Shown: positions 6,215-14,860, numbered from the stretch's first letter. The stretch is DNA of 23,590 bases from a candidate division Zixibacteria bacterium SM23_81 (GCA_001304015.1 LJUY01000047.1:1-23590), one strand, 5' to 3'. The notes: generated by a model not told the origin, from the sequence alone. Program-made: numbers and translations.

Positions 6215-7669
6215 ATGGCCAAAAAAATAATCCTCGATCCAGGGAGGACCTTCAGCGAGTTCTGCCTTTTGACGGGCCATACCAAACGTCAGGGCACAAT
6301 TTCCGACGTCACCCTGCAGACCAAGCTGACCGATCATCTCACTTTGAAATTGCCCCTGTTAAGTGCGGCCATGACCTCCGTGACCGGATACGAGATGACC
6401 CTGGCATTGGGGAAGGAGGGTGGGCTGGGTATCCTGCCGGCCAGGTTGACCGTCGAGGAGCAGGTCGATATCGTCCGGAAAATCAAAGATTATGAGATGG
6501 GCTTTGTGTCAGAGCCCATCACGGCCAGAGAGGATGCCACTGTGGAGGAGGTTCTCAAACTGGTCGAGCAGTTCGGCCACTCCAAGATCCCTATAGTGGA
6601 CAGAAACAACGTCTTCTCTGGGATGTTCATACAGCAGCATTATTGGGAAATAGACGTCGCCCTCCAGGACCCGGTGGCCTCAGCCATGATTCCTTTCGGC
6701 ACACAGGAGATATCCGCTTGTCAAAAGCCGAGCATCACCGTTGACGAAGCCAAAAAGCTTCTCAAGTCCAACAGGCAAAGGTACCTGGTGGTGCTCGATG
6801 ACCTGAACAGGCTGGTGAAGTTGGCCTTTCAAAAGGACATCGAAAAAATCAAGGTGGGCGCGGCCATCACCACTTTTAAGGGTTGGAGAGAGAGAGTAGA
6901 GGCCAACGTCGAGGCGGGCGTCGATTTGATCGTGGTGGACACATCGGATGCCTACAGCGATTTTGTGGTCGACGTGATGAAAGACTACAAAAAGATGGGC
7001 ATGCCAACGCCTCTCTGTGTGGGGAATGTCATCACCTATGACGGAGCCATGTATTTGATGCAAAAGGGTGCCGACATCGTCAAGGTGGGCATGTCCTCAG
7101 GCTCTATCTGTACCACCCATCGTGAGAAAGCCACCGGAAGAGCGCCCATGACGGCGCTGATAGAGGTCGGCAAGGCCAGAGAGGATTATCTGCAAAAATC
7201 CGGCAGGTATGTTTCCCTGATCATGGATGGAGGCATCACCTGTTCGGCAGATATGATCATCGCCTTAACCATAGCGGATGCCGTCATGATGGGATATTAT
7301 TTCAACAGATTTTATGAGTCCGCCGGGGAAAAGTTGGACAGAGGTGGTCAGGTGACCAGAGATGAAAACCAGATGGCCAGCGTGGTCACATGGGGAGAGG
7401 GTTCCATAAGAGCAAAAAATCTCAACAGGTACGGGCATGTCACGCGAAAGACCTTCTTCGAAGAGGGCGTAGAGGGGACAGTGCCGTATCTGGGGAGACT
7501 GAAGCCAACCCTGAAGAATGACATGATGAAGATCAAGGCCGCCCTGAGCAATGCTGGCTGCCTGAACTTGGAACAGCTGCGTGCCAATGCGGTCATCGAG
7601 CTAAACTCTCCCTATGCCGGCAAAATTGTTGGCGATGCCCACGATATTGCCATGAAGGACAGGTCGTAA
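6215..7669 (+). CDS. guaB: IMP dehydrogenase of the divergent (Tritrichomonas-like) type
   Basis: GuaB oxidises IMP to XMP with NAD+, committing purine to guanine nucleotides. The 484 residues form the usual TIM barrel interrupted at about 95-205 by a CBS pair (for example PITAREDATVEEVL). The catalytic Cys299 is in SSGSICTT, with SSG replacing the common GPG. The substrate-binding MDGGI follows. The mobile flap has WGEGSIRAKN and the Arg405-Tyr406 pair of the hydrolysis step, then EEGVEGTVPYLG. The WGEGS-x-RA phrase and the ending GDAHDIAMKDR resemble the Tritrichomonas foetus enzyme more than Escherichia coli GuaB. The ATG at 6215 has TTAGGAGCAGG upstream. Its stop overlaps the purF start by one base (TAATG), implying coupling. 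Confidence 0.93.
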   Translation: MAKKIILDPGRTFSEFCLLTGHTKRQGTISDVTLQTKLTDHLTLKLPLLSAAMTSVTGYEMTLALGKEGGLGILPARLTVEEQVDIVRKIKDYEMGFVSEPITAREDATVEEVLKLVEQFGHSKIPIVDRNNVFSGMFIQQHYWEIDVALQDPVASAMIPFGTQEISACQKPSITVDEAKKLLKSNRQRYLVVLDDLNRLVKLAFQKDIEKIKVGAAITTFKGWRERVEANVEAGVDLIVVDTSDAYSDFVVDVMKDYKKMGMPTPLCVGNVITYDGAMYLMQKGADIVKVGMSSGSICTTHREKATGRAPMTALIEVGKAREDYLQKSGRYVSLIMDGGITCSADMIIALTIADAVMMGYYFNRFYESAGEKLDRGGQVTRDENQMASVVTWGEGSIRAKNLNRYGHVTRKTFFEEGVEGTVPYLGRLKPTLKNDMMKIKAALSNAGCLNLEQLRANAVIELNSPYAGKIVGDAHDIAMKDRS

Positions 7670-9165
7670 TGTGTGGTGTCATAGGCATCATCGGCAACGA
7701 GCCTGTTTGCAAAGATCTGGTCAGGGGGCTTCACGCGCTTCAACACAGAGGAATTCAATCCTCCGGAATGATCAGCTATAGCTCCGTGGAGCAGCAATTC
7801 AGTCCGCCCATACGAGGAACAGGCTCAAGCACAGAGGTCTTCCGCAGTGATCAGGGAAGTTCCAGGGACAATGTCGCCATTGGCCATAACCGTTACGCCA
7901 CTTCGGGCGACGACGCCTCAAGGGATGCACAGCCCATTTACATTCAAAGACCCGGGCTGGCCATAGCCCACAATGGTCAGATTGCGAATTACACAAGCTT
8001 GAGGCGAAAGCTGGAAATGCTGGGGTCTTATTCCTTCTTTACGAATTGTGACGTGGAAACACTGCTCTTTGCTCTGGCTCAAAACCTGATCCTGAAAAAA
8101 TCCCACCAGGCCACAGATACGTCCTCCTTCGTGAGAGAAAAGCTCTTTCCGGCCCTGAAGATCACCATGGACAGTCAAGAGGAGTATTCCGCCACGGGAT
8201 CCTACTCCATCGTGGCGATCATCGCCAATCATGGTTTGCTGGCCTTCAAAGATCCCCATGGCGTAAGGCCCTTGAGCTTCGCCAGAAAGGATCAGGGTGG
8301 CATCGTCCAGTATGCGTTTGCCTCTGAAACGACAGCCTTTCATTTTCTAAAGGGATTTCAGGATTTTCAAGAGCTCAGCCCAGGAGAGGCGATATTTGTG
8401 GACTTCAACCTTCAGGTGTACTCGGATAAGATATATCCACAGCAGGAGAAATTTTGCCCCTTTGAGATCGTGTATTTTGCCCAGGTAGACTCCGAACTGC
8501 GGGGCCAGAAAGTTTACGATGCCCGCTACAAATTGGGCCGATCCATAGCTTCTGCTTTTTCCCACCTGAAAGACCGGGTGGATGCCGTCATGCCCGTCCC
8601 CAAATCGCCCATTCCCGCGGCCATAGCTCTGGCCAAGGAATGGAGAAAACCATATGGTGGCATCGTCCCTCGGCCCTCACATTCCCCAATTCGCGCCTTT
8701 CAACAAGAAGCCAGGAGAAGGAAGCAATCCATTGACGACAAGCTTATCTTCATCCGCTCACACATTAACAGAAAGAAGATCGGACTGGTCGACGACAGCG
8801 TGGTTCGAGGTGAGACCTCTAAAGAAGTGGTTTCTAAATTGTATGACTTGGGGGCCGAAGAGGTGCATCTGTTTCTCACCTTTCCTCCCTACATCGGCAT
8901 CTGTGCGGGGGGGATAGATACTCCCCTTCAAGAGGAATTGCTCCTGAACGGCAATGGAAAAGAGGACATAGAGCAGGCCAGGAAGTTTATCGGGTCCACC
9001 ACCCTGAACTTTCTCCCCTCAAAGCAGATGCTCCGCGCTGTCAACTTAACTCCGGAAACTGCCTGCCTCGGGTGCACCCAGAAGAAGTACCCCTTTGATA
9101 TGAGCGGTTATTCCGAGTTCCAGGCGCTTCGTAAAAAACACCGCGTAAAAGCATGCGATGGCTAA
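7669..9165 (+). CDS. purF: PurF, amidophosphoribosyltransferase
   Basis: PurF commits PRPP to purine synthesis by transferring ammonia from glutamine. The glutaminase domain comes first, with Cys2 as nucleophile straight after the initiator Met, so there is no propeptide to remove. It contains GHNRYATSG (72-80) and HNGQIANY (101-108). The phosphoribosyltransferase domain has the PRPP loop LVDDSVVRGETS (373-384). Four cysteines fit the iron-sulfur ligands of the Bacillus enzyme: Cys263, Cys412 and the pair Cys466/Cys469 (CLGC). The segment between the domains, usually YVGRTFIQPSQ, is replaced by GGIVPRPSHSP, so this is a divergent member. At 498 residues it has normal length. The gene overlaps guaB by 1 base and purL by 8. 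Confidence 0.94.
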   Translation: MCGVIGIIGNEPVCKDLVRGLHALQHRGIQSSGMISYSSVEQQFSPPIRGTGSSTEVFRSDQGSSRDNVAIGHNRYATSGDDASRDAQPIYIQRPGLAIAHNGQIANYTSLRRKLEMLGSYSFFTNCDVETLLFALAQNLILKKSHQATDTSSFVREKLFPALKITMDSQEEYSATGSYSIVAIIANHGLLAFKDPHGVRPLSFARKDQGGIVQYAFASETTAFHFLKGFQDFQELSPGEAIFVDFNLQVYSDKIYPQQEKFCPFEIVYFAQVDSELRGQKVYDARYKLGRSIASAFSHLKDRVDAVMPVPKSPIPAAIALAKEWRKPYGGIVPRPSHSPIRAFQQEARRRKQSIDDKLIFIRSHINRKKIGLVDDSVVRGETSKEVVSKLYDLGAEEVHLFLTFPPYIGICAGGIDTPLQEELLLNGNGKEDIEQARKFIGSTTLNFLPSKQMLRAVNLTPETACLGCTQKKYPFDMSGYSEFQALRKKHRVKACDG

Positions 9166-12136
9166 TCGAATAGAGGTGGCGCTAAAAATACCAGATGCTC
9201 GCGCCCTGGTGAGAAAAAGGCACCTGGAGGGAATGGGTCGTTCCATCAAAATCACCGGGGTATGGTTGGTGGATGTGTACACCGTAGACGGAGATCTCAG
9301 CGGAGCTCAGCTGAAGGCCATTGCCGGTGTGCTGTCAGATTCCATCACTCAAAGGGCGAAAGTGGATCAGCCTCAGAGTCCAGCTAAATTTGACTGGGCC
9401 ATTGAGGTGGGTTTTCTTCCCGGGGTCACCGATAACGTGGGGAACACAGCCAGGGAGATGATTGAGGATTTCCTAAAAGTAGAATTCCGTCCCGGTCAGG
9501 GCGTTTACAGCTCTCAGATCACCTTTTTGTGCGGAGATCTCACCGCAGATGATGTGGCGACAATTGCGAGGAGCCTTGCCAACCCATTGATTCAACGGGT
9601 GCACATCAAAAGACGAGATGAATTTCAAGCCTATCGCGGCATGGATCTGGTTATCCCCAGCGTCCATCTGGATAGTAAGCCCACCGCGGACATGGTGGAG
9701 ATTCTCGGTGCGGCCGATGAGGAATTAGCCCTCATAGGCAAACGGGGCATTGCCGATGCGGATGGAACCAGAAGAGGCCCGTTAGCATTGGATCTTACCT
9801 ATATGAAAGCGATCCAGGAACATTTTAAAGAACAAGGAAGGAACCCATCGGACGTGGAGCTGGAGTCCATCGCCCAGACCTGGTCTGAGCATTGCAAACA
9901 CACCATCTTTTCGGATCCCCTGGACGAAATTCGGGACGGCTTGTTGGCCACATTTATCAAAGGAGCTACCGAGAAAATCAGACAACAAAAGGGTAAGCGT
10001 GACTTCTGCGTCTCGGTGTTTCACGACAACTCAGGGGCCATCCTTTTTGACGATGATCATCTGATCACCCACAAGGTAGAGACCCACAATAGCCCCTCAG
10101 CCTTGGACCCCTTTGGAGGCGCCATCACGGGAATCGTTGGAGTGAACCGGGACGCCATTGGATTTGGCCTGGGCGCAAAACCGATAGCGAATGTATACGG
10201 CTTTTGTTTCGCCGATCCGAGAGATACAACGATCCTCTATAAGGGTTCCAACTTCACCCAAAGAATGCTTTCTCCCCGCATGATCATGGACGGTGTCATA
10301 CATGGTGTTAACGTCGGGGGGAATAACTCCGGCATTCCCACATCTCAGGGCTTTCTCATCTTTGACGAAAGCTACCGGGGTAAACCACTGGTATTTGTGG
10401 GCACCATCGGTCTCATACCTCAAAAGAGCCATGGAAGATCGGCACACATGAAGCGGGCGCGACCAGGGGATTGGATCGTCATGGCCGGAGGGCGTGTGGG
10501 CAAAGATGGCATCCATGGGGCTACTTTCTCATCAGAGGTTATGGATGCTGGCAGTCCAGCAGCTGCCGTGCAGATTGGAGACCCTATTACCCAAAAGAAA
10601 TTGAGCGATGCCATCGTCAAGGAGGCGCGAGACCAGGGACTTTACAACAGCATAACAGATAACGGCGCTGGTGGCCTGTCCTGCTCCGTTGCGGAGATGG
10701 CCAGGGAATGCGGAGGATGTTTTGTGAGGCTCGATGAGGTTCCCCTCAAGTATCCGGGATTAAAACCCTGGGAGATATGGTGCTCAGAATCGCAAGAGAG
10801 GATGACCTTGGCAGTTCCCCGAGAAAAATGCGGCCAGTTATCCGATTTGCTGAGCCGAAGGGGTGTGGAGGCAACCATCATCGGCGAATTCACGAATTCG
10901 GGACGGTGCATCGTTGAGTACAACGGCCAGCGGGTGATGGACCTGGACATGGAATTCCTGCACAATGGTTTGCCCAAAGAGGCGATGCAGACGGTAGAAT
11001 GCCGTCAAGTGCATAGAGAACCGGACATTCCCATGGCCGATGATCTCACCGACTGTTTCCATGCTATGCTGGCGCGGCTCAATACAGCCAGCTTCGAGTT
11101 CATCTCGCAACAATACGACCACGAAGTCCAGGGTGGCTCGGTCATAAAGCCACTACAGGGTAGAGGCCGGGTGAATGGCGACGCCACCGTGATCCGGCCC
11201 CTCTTGAACTCATCTAAGGGCATCGCCATCTCTCAAGGTATATATCCCACCTACAGCAAGATAGACACGTATCACATGGCCGCCTGCGCCATCGACACGG
11301 CCATCAGGAACCTGGTGGCCGTAGGGGCTGATCTCGAAAAGCTGGCCTTGCTGGATAACTTCTGTTGGTGCAGCTCCGATGAACCGGAGAGGCTAAGCCA
11401 ACTGAAACATGCCGCTCAGGCTTGCTACGATTACGCCATCGCCTACGGAAGCCCGTTCATCTCAGGTAAAGACAGCATGTTCAACGACTTCAAGGGCTAC
11501 GATGAGGACGGAAAAGAGATAAAGATCTCCGTGCTGCCCACCTTGCTCATCTCGGGCATCGGAATTTTGGAGGATGTGGGCAAGGCCGTCTCCCTGGATG
11601 CCAAGTTTCCCGGCGATCTGATCTACGTTCTCGGGGAGACATCTGAACAGCTGGGAGCCTCGGAATACTATGCCCTGTGGGGAGAGAAGAGAGGCCAGCC
11701 CGCCACCGGCAGCTCTGTGCCCCAGGTGGACGCCAAGAGCAATCTCAATCTGTACCGAGCCTACTCCCGATGCCTTCAGGAGGAGTTGATCGCATCGGCA
11801 CAGAGCATCCACCGAGGTGGTTTAGCGATGGCTCTTGCCAAGACGGCCATGGGCGGGATGCTGGGCATCGATGTCTGGCTGGAAAGTCTGCCCGGCACGC
11901 TTTCCCGGGAAGACGTCGCTCTTTTTTCAGAAAGCCAGGGCAGGATTTTGGCGACGATTCATCCAAATAAGAGGAAATCGTTTGAAGATCTGATGAGAGG
12001 CATTCCCCTGGCGCAGATAGGAACGGTGAGAGAGGATGATCTTATTATCATGAAAGGCCTGAGGGGAAATGTGATCATAAACACGGCGCTTCAGGGAGCT
12101 TTACAATCGTATAAGTCGACCTTTCGGGATTATTGA
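9158..12136 (+). CDS. purL: PurL, FGAM synthase with N-terminal PurS-like region and no glutaminase domain
   Basis: PurL makes FGAM from FGAR and ATP using ammonia from PurQ. The 992 residues start with about 165 residues resembling two PurS-like repeats (YTVDGDLS, then IEVGFLPGVTDNVGNTARE and NPLIQRVHIKRRDEF). The AIR-synthase-type core follows, with QTWSEHCKHTIF (241-252) and HKVETHNSPSALDPFGGA (305-322), and a second half with PLQGRGRVNGDA and GKDSMFND. Its size is between the small PurL (about 740 residues, separate PurS) and the large fused form (about 1,300 residues, including glutaminase). The glutaminase is the next gene, purQ. This architecture occurs in Dehalococcoides-type genomes. 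The start overlaps the end of purF by 8 bases, and its stop is two bases before the purQ ATG. Confidence 0.94.
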   Translation: MANRIEVALKIPDARALVRKRHLEGMGRSIKITGVWLVDVYTVDGDLSGAQLKAIAGVLSDSITQRAKVDQPQSPAKFDWAIEVGFLPGVTDNVGNTAREMIEDFLKVEFRPGQGVYSSQITFLCGDLTADDVATIARSLANPLIQRVHIKRRDEFQAYRGMDLVIPSVHLDSKPTADMVEILGAADEELALIGKRGIADADGTRRGPLALDLTYMKAIQEHFKEQGRNPSDVELESIAQTWSEHCKHTIFSDPLDEIRDGLLATFIKGATEKIRQQKGKRDFCVSVFHDNSGAILFDDDHLITHKVETHNSPSALDPFGGAITGIVGVNRDAIGFGLGAKPIANVYGFCFADPRDTTILYKGSNFTQRMLSPRMIMDGVIHGVNVGGNNSGIPTSQGFLIFDESYRGKPLVFVGTIGLIPQKSHGRSAHMKRARPGDWIVMAGGRVGKDGIHGATFSSEVMDAGSPAAAVQIGDPITQKKLSDAIVKEARDQGLYNSITDNGAGGLSCSVAEMARECGGCFVRLDEVPLKYPGLKPWEIWCSESQERMTLAVPREKCGQLSDLLSRRGVEATIIGEFTNSGRCIVEYNGQRVMDLDMEFLHNGLPKEAMQTVECRQVHREPDIPMADDLTDCFHAMLARLNTASFEFISQQYDHEVQGGSVIKPLQGRGRVNGDATVIRPLLNSSKGIAISQGIYPTYSKIDTYHMAACAIDTAIRNLVAVGADLEKLALLDNFCWCSSDEPERLSQLKHAAQACYDYAIAYGSPFISGKDSMFNDFKGYDEDGKEIKISVLPTLLISGIGILEDVGKAVSLDAKFPGDLIYVLGETSEQLGASEYYALWGEKRGQPATGSSVPQVDAKSNLNLYRAYSRCLQEELIASAQSIHRGGLAMALAKTAMGGMLGIDVWLESLPGTLSREDVALFSESQGRILATIHPNKRKSFEDLMRGIPLAQIGTVREDDLIIMKGLRGNVIINTALQGALQSYKSTFRDY

Positions 12137-12138
12137 TT

Positions 12139-12939
12139 ATGGCCCAGCCTCAGGTAATAGTCCTCAGCGGATACGGTATCAATTGCGAGGAGGAGACGCA
12201 ATTTGCCTTTGAACTAGCCGGAGCTCGGGCTCATATCGTGCATATCAACGATCTTATTGATGGACACAGGGGCTTGGAGAACTATCAAATTTTGGCCTTT
12301 CCCGGCGGCTTCTCTTACGGCGACGACACCGGCTCCGGTAACGCCTTCGCCCATCGGGTTAAAAATCACATATGGAAACAGGTGCTCTCCTTCGTACAGA
12401 AAGACCGGTTGGCGATTGGGGTGTGCAATGGCTTCCAGATTATGGTTCACCTGGGCCTTTTGCCCGCCATCGGGGGGAAATTTGGAACACAGCAAGTGGC
12501 CCTGACCTACAATCGGTCGGCACGCTATCTGGCCAGATGGGTTGACCTAGAGGTGCAGTGTGATAGTCCGTGGCTGCGGGGGCTCAGAAAAGTCTCCCTG
12601 CCCATCGCCCACGGCGAGGGCAAGTTCTACGCCCCTGGAAAGGTCCTGCAGGAACTGAAGGCCCGGGGCATGATCGCCTTGAAATACGCTCTTGGAGAGG
12701 TATGTACCCATCTCGACCTGGAACCGAATCCCAATGGTTCCCTGGAGGATATCGCCGGCATCGCGGATGAGACCGGCCGTTTGCTGGGCATGATGCCACA
12801 TCCCGAGCGGGCCATCGATTTTACCCACCTACCCCACTGGACCTGGTTGAAGGAGAAGTATAAGAGAGAGGGACAAAAAATCCCGGAGCGCGGTCCCGGG
12901 TTGAAGATATTTGAGAATGCAGTGGAATATTTTAAGTGA
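12139..12939 (+). CDS. purQ: PurQ, glutaminase subunit of FGAM synthase
   Basis: PurQ is a class I glutamine amidotransferase that feeds ammonia to PurL. The triad is visible: the nucleophile Cys96 in GVCNGFQ, and His221 and Glu223 in PHPER. The oxyanion region is FPGGFSYGDD. At 266 residues it is longer than the small PurQ (about 225 residues) and like the C-terminal glutaminase domain of fused PurL, which fits its partner. I choose the ATG at 12139; an in-frame TTG at 12133 would overlap the purL stop. It closes the purine run. No clear terminator follows, but repeat elements begin about 100 bases downstream. Confidence 0.94.
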   Translation: MAQPQVIVLSGYGINCEEETQFAFELAGARAHIVHINDLIDGHRGLENYQILAFPGGFSYGDDTGSGNAFAHRVKNHIWKQVLSFVQKDRLAIGVCNGFQIMVHLGLLPAIGGKFGTQQVALTYNRSARYLARWVDLEVQCDSPWLRGLRKVSLPIAHGEGKFYAPGKVLQELKARGMIALKYALGEVCTHLDLEPNPNGSLEDIAGIADETGRLLGMMPHPERAIDFTHLPHWTWLKEKYKREGQKIPERGPGLKIFENAVEYFK

Positions 12940-13038
12940 TTGGCTTCGCTTATCGATTTCCGGTGTCAATGAGCGTTACGTTGGTCGTTTGTCGGATTTC
13001 GCCGGTCGTCTTTTGAATGGCAAAAGCCATTACTATTT

Positions 13039-13127
13039 TGTCATGCCTGGGCAGGCAGGCATCTCAGAATGAGAATCACCCCTCGGTCATCCCACAAAGT
13101 GAGATTCCTGCATACGCAGGAATGACA
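13039..13127 (+). repeat. Palindromic repeat, copy A (89 bases)
   Basis: The copy starts TGTCAT and ends ATGACA. It has two hairpins: left ATGCCTG/CAGGCAT and right ATTCCTGC/GCAGGAAT with an ATAC loop. A centre of about 40 bases containing CGGTCATCCC lies between. It resembles paired REP-like elements. It lies about 100 bases after purQ. The first part of this gap (12940-13038) shows nothing else I can name. Confidence 0.85.
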
Positions 13128-13219
13128 ATCTGGATCGTCATTCGGCTCTTCCAAAAAGCATCTAGATTTGTTTTGACAATAATGGACTAATAAATCAAGC
13201 TACGTAGCTTAACCTCTGC

Positions 13220-13308
13220 TGTCATGCCTGCGTAGGCAGGCATCTCGGAAGGAGAGTCACCCTTCGGTTGTGCCTCAAAGTGAGATTCCTGCATTCGCAG
13301 GAATGACA
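13220..13308 (+). repeat. Palindromic repeat, copy B (89 bases)
   Basis: Same length, order and ends as the copy at 13039-13127. The left hairpin is ATGCCTGC/GCAGGCAT with a GTAG loop and the right is ATTCCTGC/GCAGGAAT with an ATTC loop. The centre differs at several positions, while the arms are nearly identical. Confidence 0.85.
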
Positions 13309-13349
13309 TTTCTTTAATAAAAATGCAAGAGTAGCAAAACAGTAATTAG

Positions 13350-13381
13350 TTGTCAGAGCCAAAAGCAAGCGGGAATGACAA
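13350..13381 (+). repeat. Internally deleted palindromic repeat, copy F
   Basis: TTGTCA (13350-13355) and TGACAA (13376-13381) frame a short stretch ending GCGGGAA, which matches the right edge of the full copies. It seems to be a remnant with the centre lost. It lies 15 bases before the GIY-YIG start codon. Confidence 0.5.
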
Positions 13382-13396
13382 CTAGGAATTGGCTAG

Positions 13397-13687
13397 ATGA
13401 CGAAATCATATTATGTCTACATCATGACAAATAAGCGCAACACTGTTCTTTACATTGGAATTACCAACAACCTGGTTAGAAGAGTGTTCGAGCATAAGAA
13501 TGATTTAGTAGACGGTTTCACAAAAAAGTACCGCTGCCACAAACTGGTCTGGTATCAGGAAACATCAGATGTTAAAAGTGCCATTATCAAGGAGAAACAA
13601 ATGAAAAAGTGGAAACGAGAATACAAGGAAAATGCCGTCATCAAAATAAATCCGGGATGGAAGGATTTATCCGCTGATCTATTTTGA
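13397..13687 (+). CDS. Small GIY-YIG family nuclease (COG2827/UPF0213-like)
   Basis: The 96 residues are a single GIY-YIG domain. The family signature appears as YYVYIMTN, then VLYIGITNNLVRRVFEHK, with the catalytic Arg in the LVRR helix. The helical part IIKEKQMKKWKR carries the metal-binding Glu, and the ending KINPGWKDL is typical of this small family. Such stand-alone proteins are thought to nick or cut DNA, but their cellular role is not established. The gene is flanked on both sides by copies of one palindromic repeat (13039, 13220 and 13350 upstream; 14619 and 14861 downstream). It is isolated from the purine genes. The IS1595-type element begins 24 bases after its stop. The ATG at 13397 is the natural start; the upstream GGAATT is a weak ribosome-binding site. 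Confidence 0.9.
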   Translation: MTKSYYVYIMTNKRNTVLYIGITNNLVRRVFEHKNDLVDGFTKKYRCHKLVWYQETSDVKSAIIKEKQMKKWKREYKENAVIKINPGWKDLSADLF

Positions 13688-13703
13688 ATAACAAAAGACA
13701 TTA

Positions 13704-13711
13704 TAATTTTA
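13704..13711. repeat. Left target-site duplication of the IS
   Basis: TAATTTTA stands directly before the left inverted repeat and is repeated exactly at 14613-14620 after the right one. Eight bases is the usual duplication length of the IS1595 family. Confidence 0.92.
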
Positions 13712-14612
13712 GGCAATTGACTAAGGTTTGGCACTGATGTTATATTGGTGCCATGGATCTATCTATTTATGAGCGTTTAATTAAAAGCGAGACATCGGCT
13801 CGAAAATACTTGTTGGGATTTTGCTGGAAAAACCAACAGCGATTTTGCCCCCGTTGCCGGAGCCGAAAGTTCTATCGATTGAAGGATGGACGCAGGCGTT
13901 GTGCCCGCTGTGGCTACCCGTTTCATGACTTCACAGGACGGTGGATTAACCGAGGAGCCCTGCGTCCAGATCAATGGCTGCGGTTGATCAAGCTGTTTGA
14001 GTTGGAGCTTTCAGCTCGCAAGATGGCCGTGCAGTTGAAGCTCTCTTATGCCACCGTATACAAGGCGCTCACCACCATCCGGCAGAGTATTTGGGTTCAT
14101 GCGCAGCAGGATGCTGGCAGTTTGTTGGGTGGTGAGGTGGAGGTGGATGAGACCTACTTTGGCGGTCGGCGCAAGGGCAAGCGAGGACGTGGTGCTGCTG
14201 GCAAGGTCCCTGGTTTCGGCATCTTGGAGCGCCAGGGCCAGGTCAGCGTGGAAGTGGTCCCCAATGTGCAGGCCAATACGGTGCTGGGGTTGGCCATCAC
14301 CAAGGTACGCCGTGGCAGCATCGTCTATACCGACCGCTATCGGATCTATGACGCCTTGATGTTTTGTGGCTACCGGCACTTGAAGATCGATCACGGAAAA
14401 CATTTCTCCCGTGGTCGTGTGTACATCAATGGCCTGGAAGGGTTCTGGAGCTGGGCCAAGGAATGGGTCATCAAACACCACGGTATCTCTGCTCACCGAT
14501 TCCCTCTGTATCTCAAAGAACTGGAGTTCAGGTACAACCACAGAGACCAAGACATCTTCACCATCATTGCTCAATACCTCTGTGACTTTGTGCCAAATCG
14601 TGACTAATTGCC
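13712..14612 (+). mobile_element. Complete IS1595-family insertion sequence (901 bases)
   Basis: The element has 23-base imperfect terminal inverted repeats (13712-13734 and 14590-14612), matching at 17 of 23 positions, with identical outer ends GGCAATT and identical inner ends TTTGGCAC. One transposase gene fills it, and exact 8-base duplications TAATTTTA flank it. Structure, intact gene and perfect duplication suggest a recent insertion. It landed between the GIY-YIG gene and a palindromic repeat, at that repeat's left edge. Confidence 0.93.
13753..14607 (+). CDS. IS1595-family (ISXO2-like) transposase
   Basis: The 284-residue transposase has an N-terminal zinc ribbon with Cys32/Cys35 (CPRC) and Cys50/Cys53 (CARC), a helix-turn-helix-like stretch near residues 85-110 (SARKMAVQLKLSYATVYKAL) and a DDE-type nuclease fold. 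Acidic residues fit the family: Asp132 in VEVDETYFGG and Asp194 in YTDRYRIY. The third site is in the segment INGLEGFWSWAK, where this family often has Asn plus Glu or Lys. The basic patch RRKGKRGRG follows the first Asp, as is typical. Length is normal and no frameshift is seen, so it is probably active. The stop codon (14605-14607) lies within the right inverted repeat. Confidence 0.94.
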   Translation: MDLSIYERLIKSETSARKYLLGFCWKNQQRFCPRCRSRKFYRLKDGRRRCARCGYPFHDFTGRWINRGALRPDQWLRLIKLFELELSARKMAVQLKLSYATVYKALTTIRQSIWVHAQQDAGSLLGGEVEVDETYFGGRRKGKRGRGAAGKVPGFGILERQGQVSVEVVPNVQANTVLGLAITKVRRGSIVYTDRYRIYDALMFCGYRHLKIDHGKHFSRGRVYINGLEGFWSWAKEWVIKHHGISAHRFPLYLKELEFRYNHRDQDIFTIIAQYLCDFVPNRD

Positions 14613-14620
14613 TAATTTTA
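14613..14620. repeat. Right target-site duplication of the IS
   Basis: TAATTTTA, identical to bases 13704-13711. Its last two bases are also the first two of palindromic repeat copy C. Confidence 0.92.
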
Positions 14621-14707
14621 TAATGCCCGCGCAGGCAGGCATCTCAGGAGGAGAATCACCTTTCGGTCATCCCGCAAAGTGAGATTCCTGCATTCGCAGG
14701 AATGACA
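14619..14707 (+). repeat. Palindromic repeat, copy C (89 bases)
   Basis: It has the same length as copies at 13039 and 13220. The left end is changed (TATAATGCC instead of TGTCATGCC), and the right hairpin ATTCCTGC/GCAGGAAT and the ATGACA end are intact. Without the IS this copy would start about 30 bases after the GIY-YIG stop codon. Confidence 0.82.
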
Positions 14708-14724
14708 AATTGTTTTAATATGCG

Positions 14725-14850
14725 CTAATAATAATCACCTAGCGATGCTTTTTTAGCCAGGTGAATTTCATATCCACAACTCTCTAGCTTACGCAGATGT
14801 TGAGAAGCAATTGGCCATGGAGAGTAATATATCAAAGTTGAATCCAATGA
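14725..14850 (-). pseudogene. Possible gene remnant, 41 codons without a start
   Basis: The minus strand is open from a TAA (14851-14853) to a TAG (14725-14727). The peptide includes LIYYSPWPIASQHLRKLE and then CGYEIHLAKKASLG, which looks more protein-like than its surroundings. There is no ATG, no recognisable domain, and repeats flank both sides. It may be the tail of a gene destroyed by repeat or IS activity, or chance. Nothing else was recognised between the repeats at 14619-14707 and 14861-14971. Confidence 0.2.
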
Positions 14851-14860
14851 TTAAAAGGAT

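Noticed and set aside
13173-13201. Promoter with TTGACA at 13173 for the GIY-YIG gene
   Set aside because: No acceptable -10 box stands at 16-18 bases from it.
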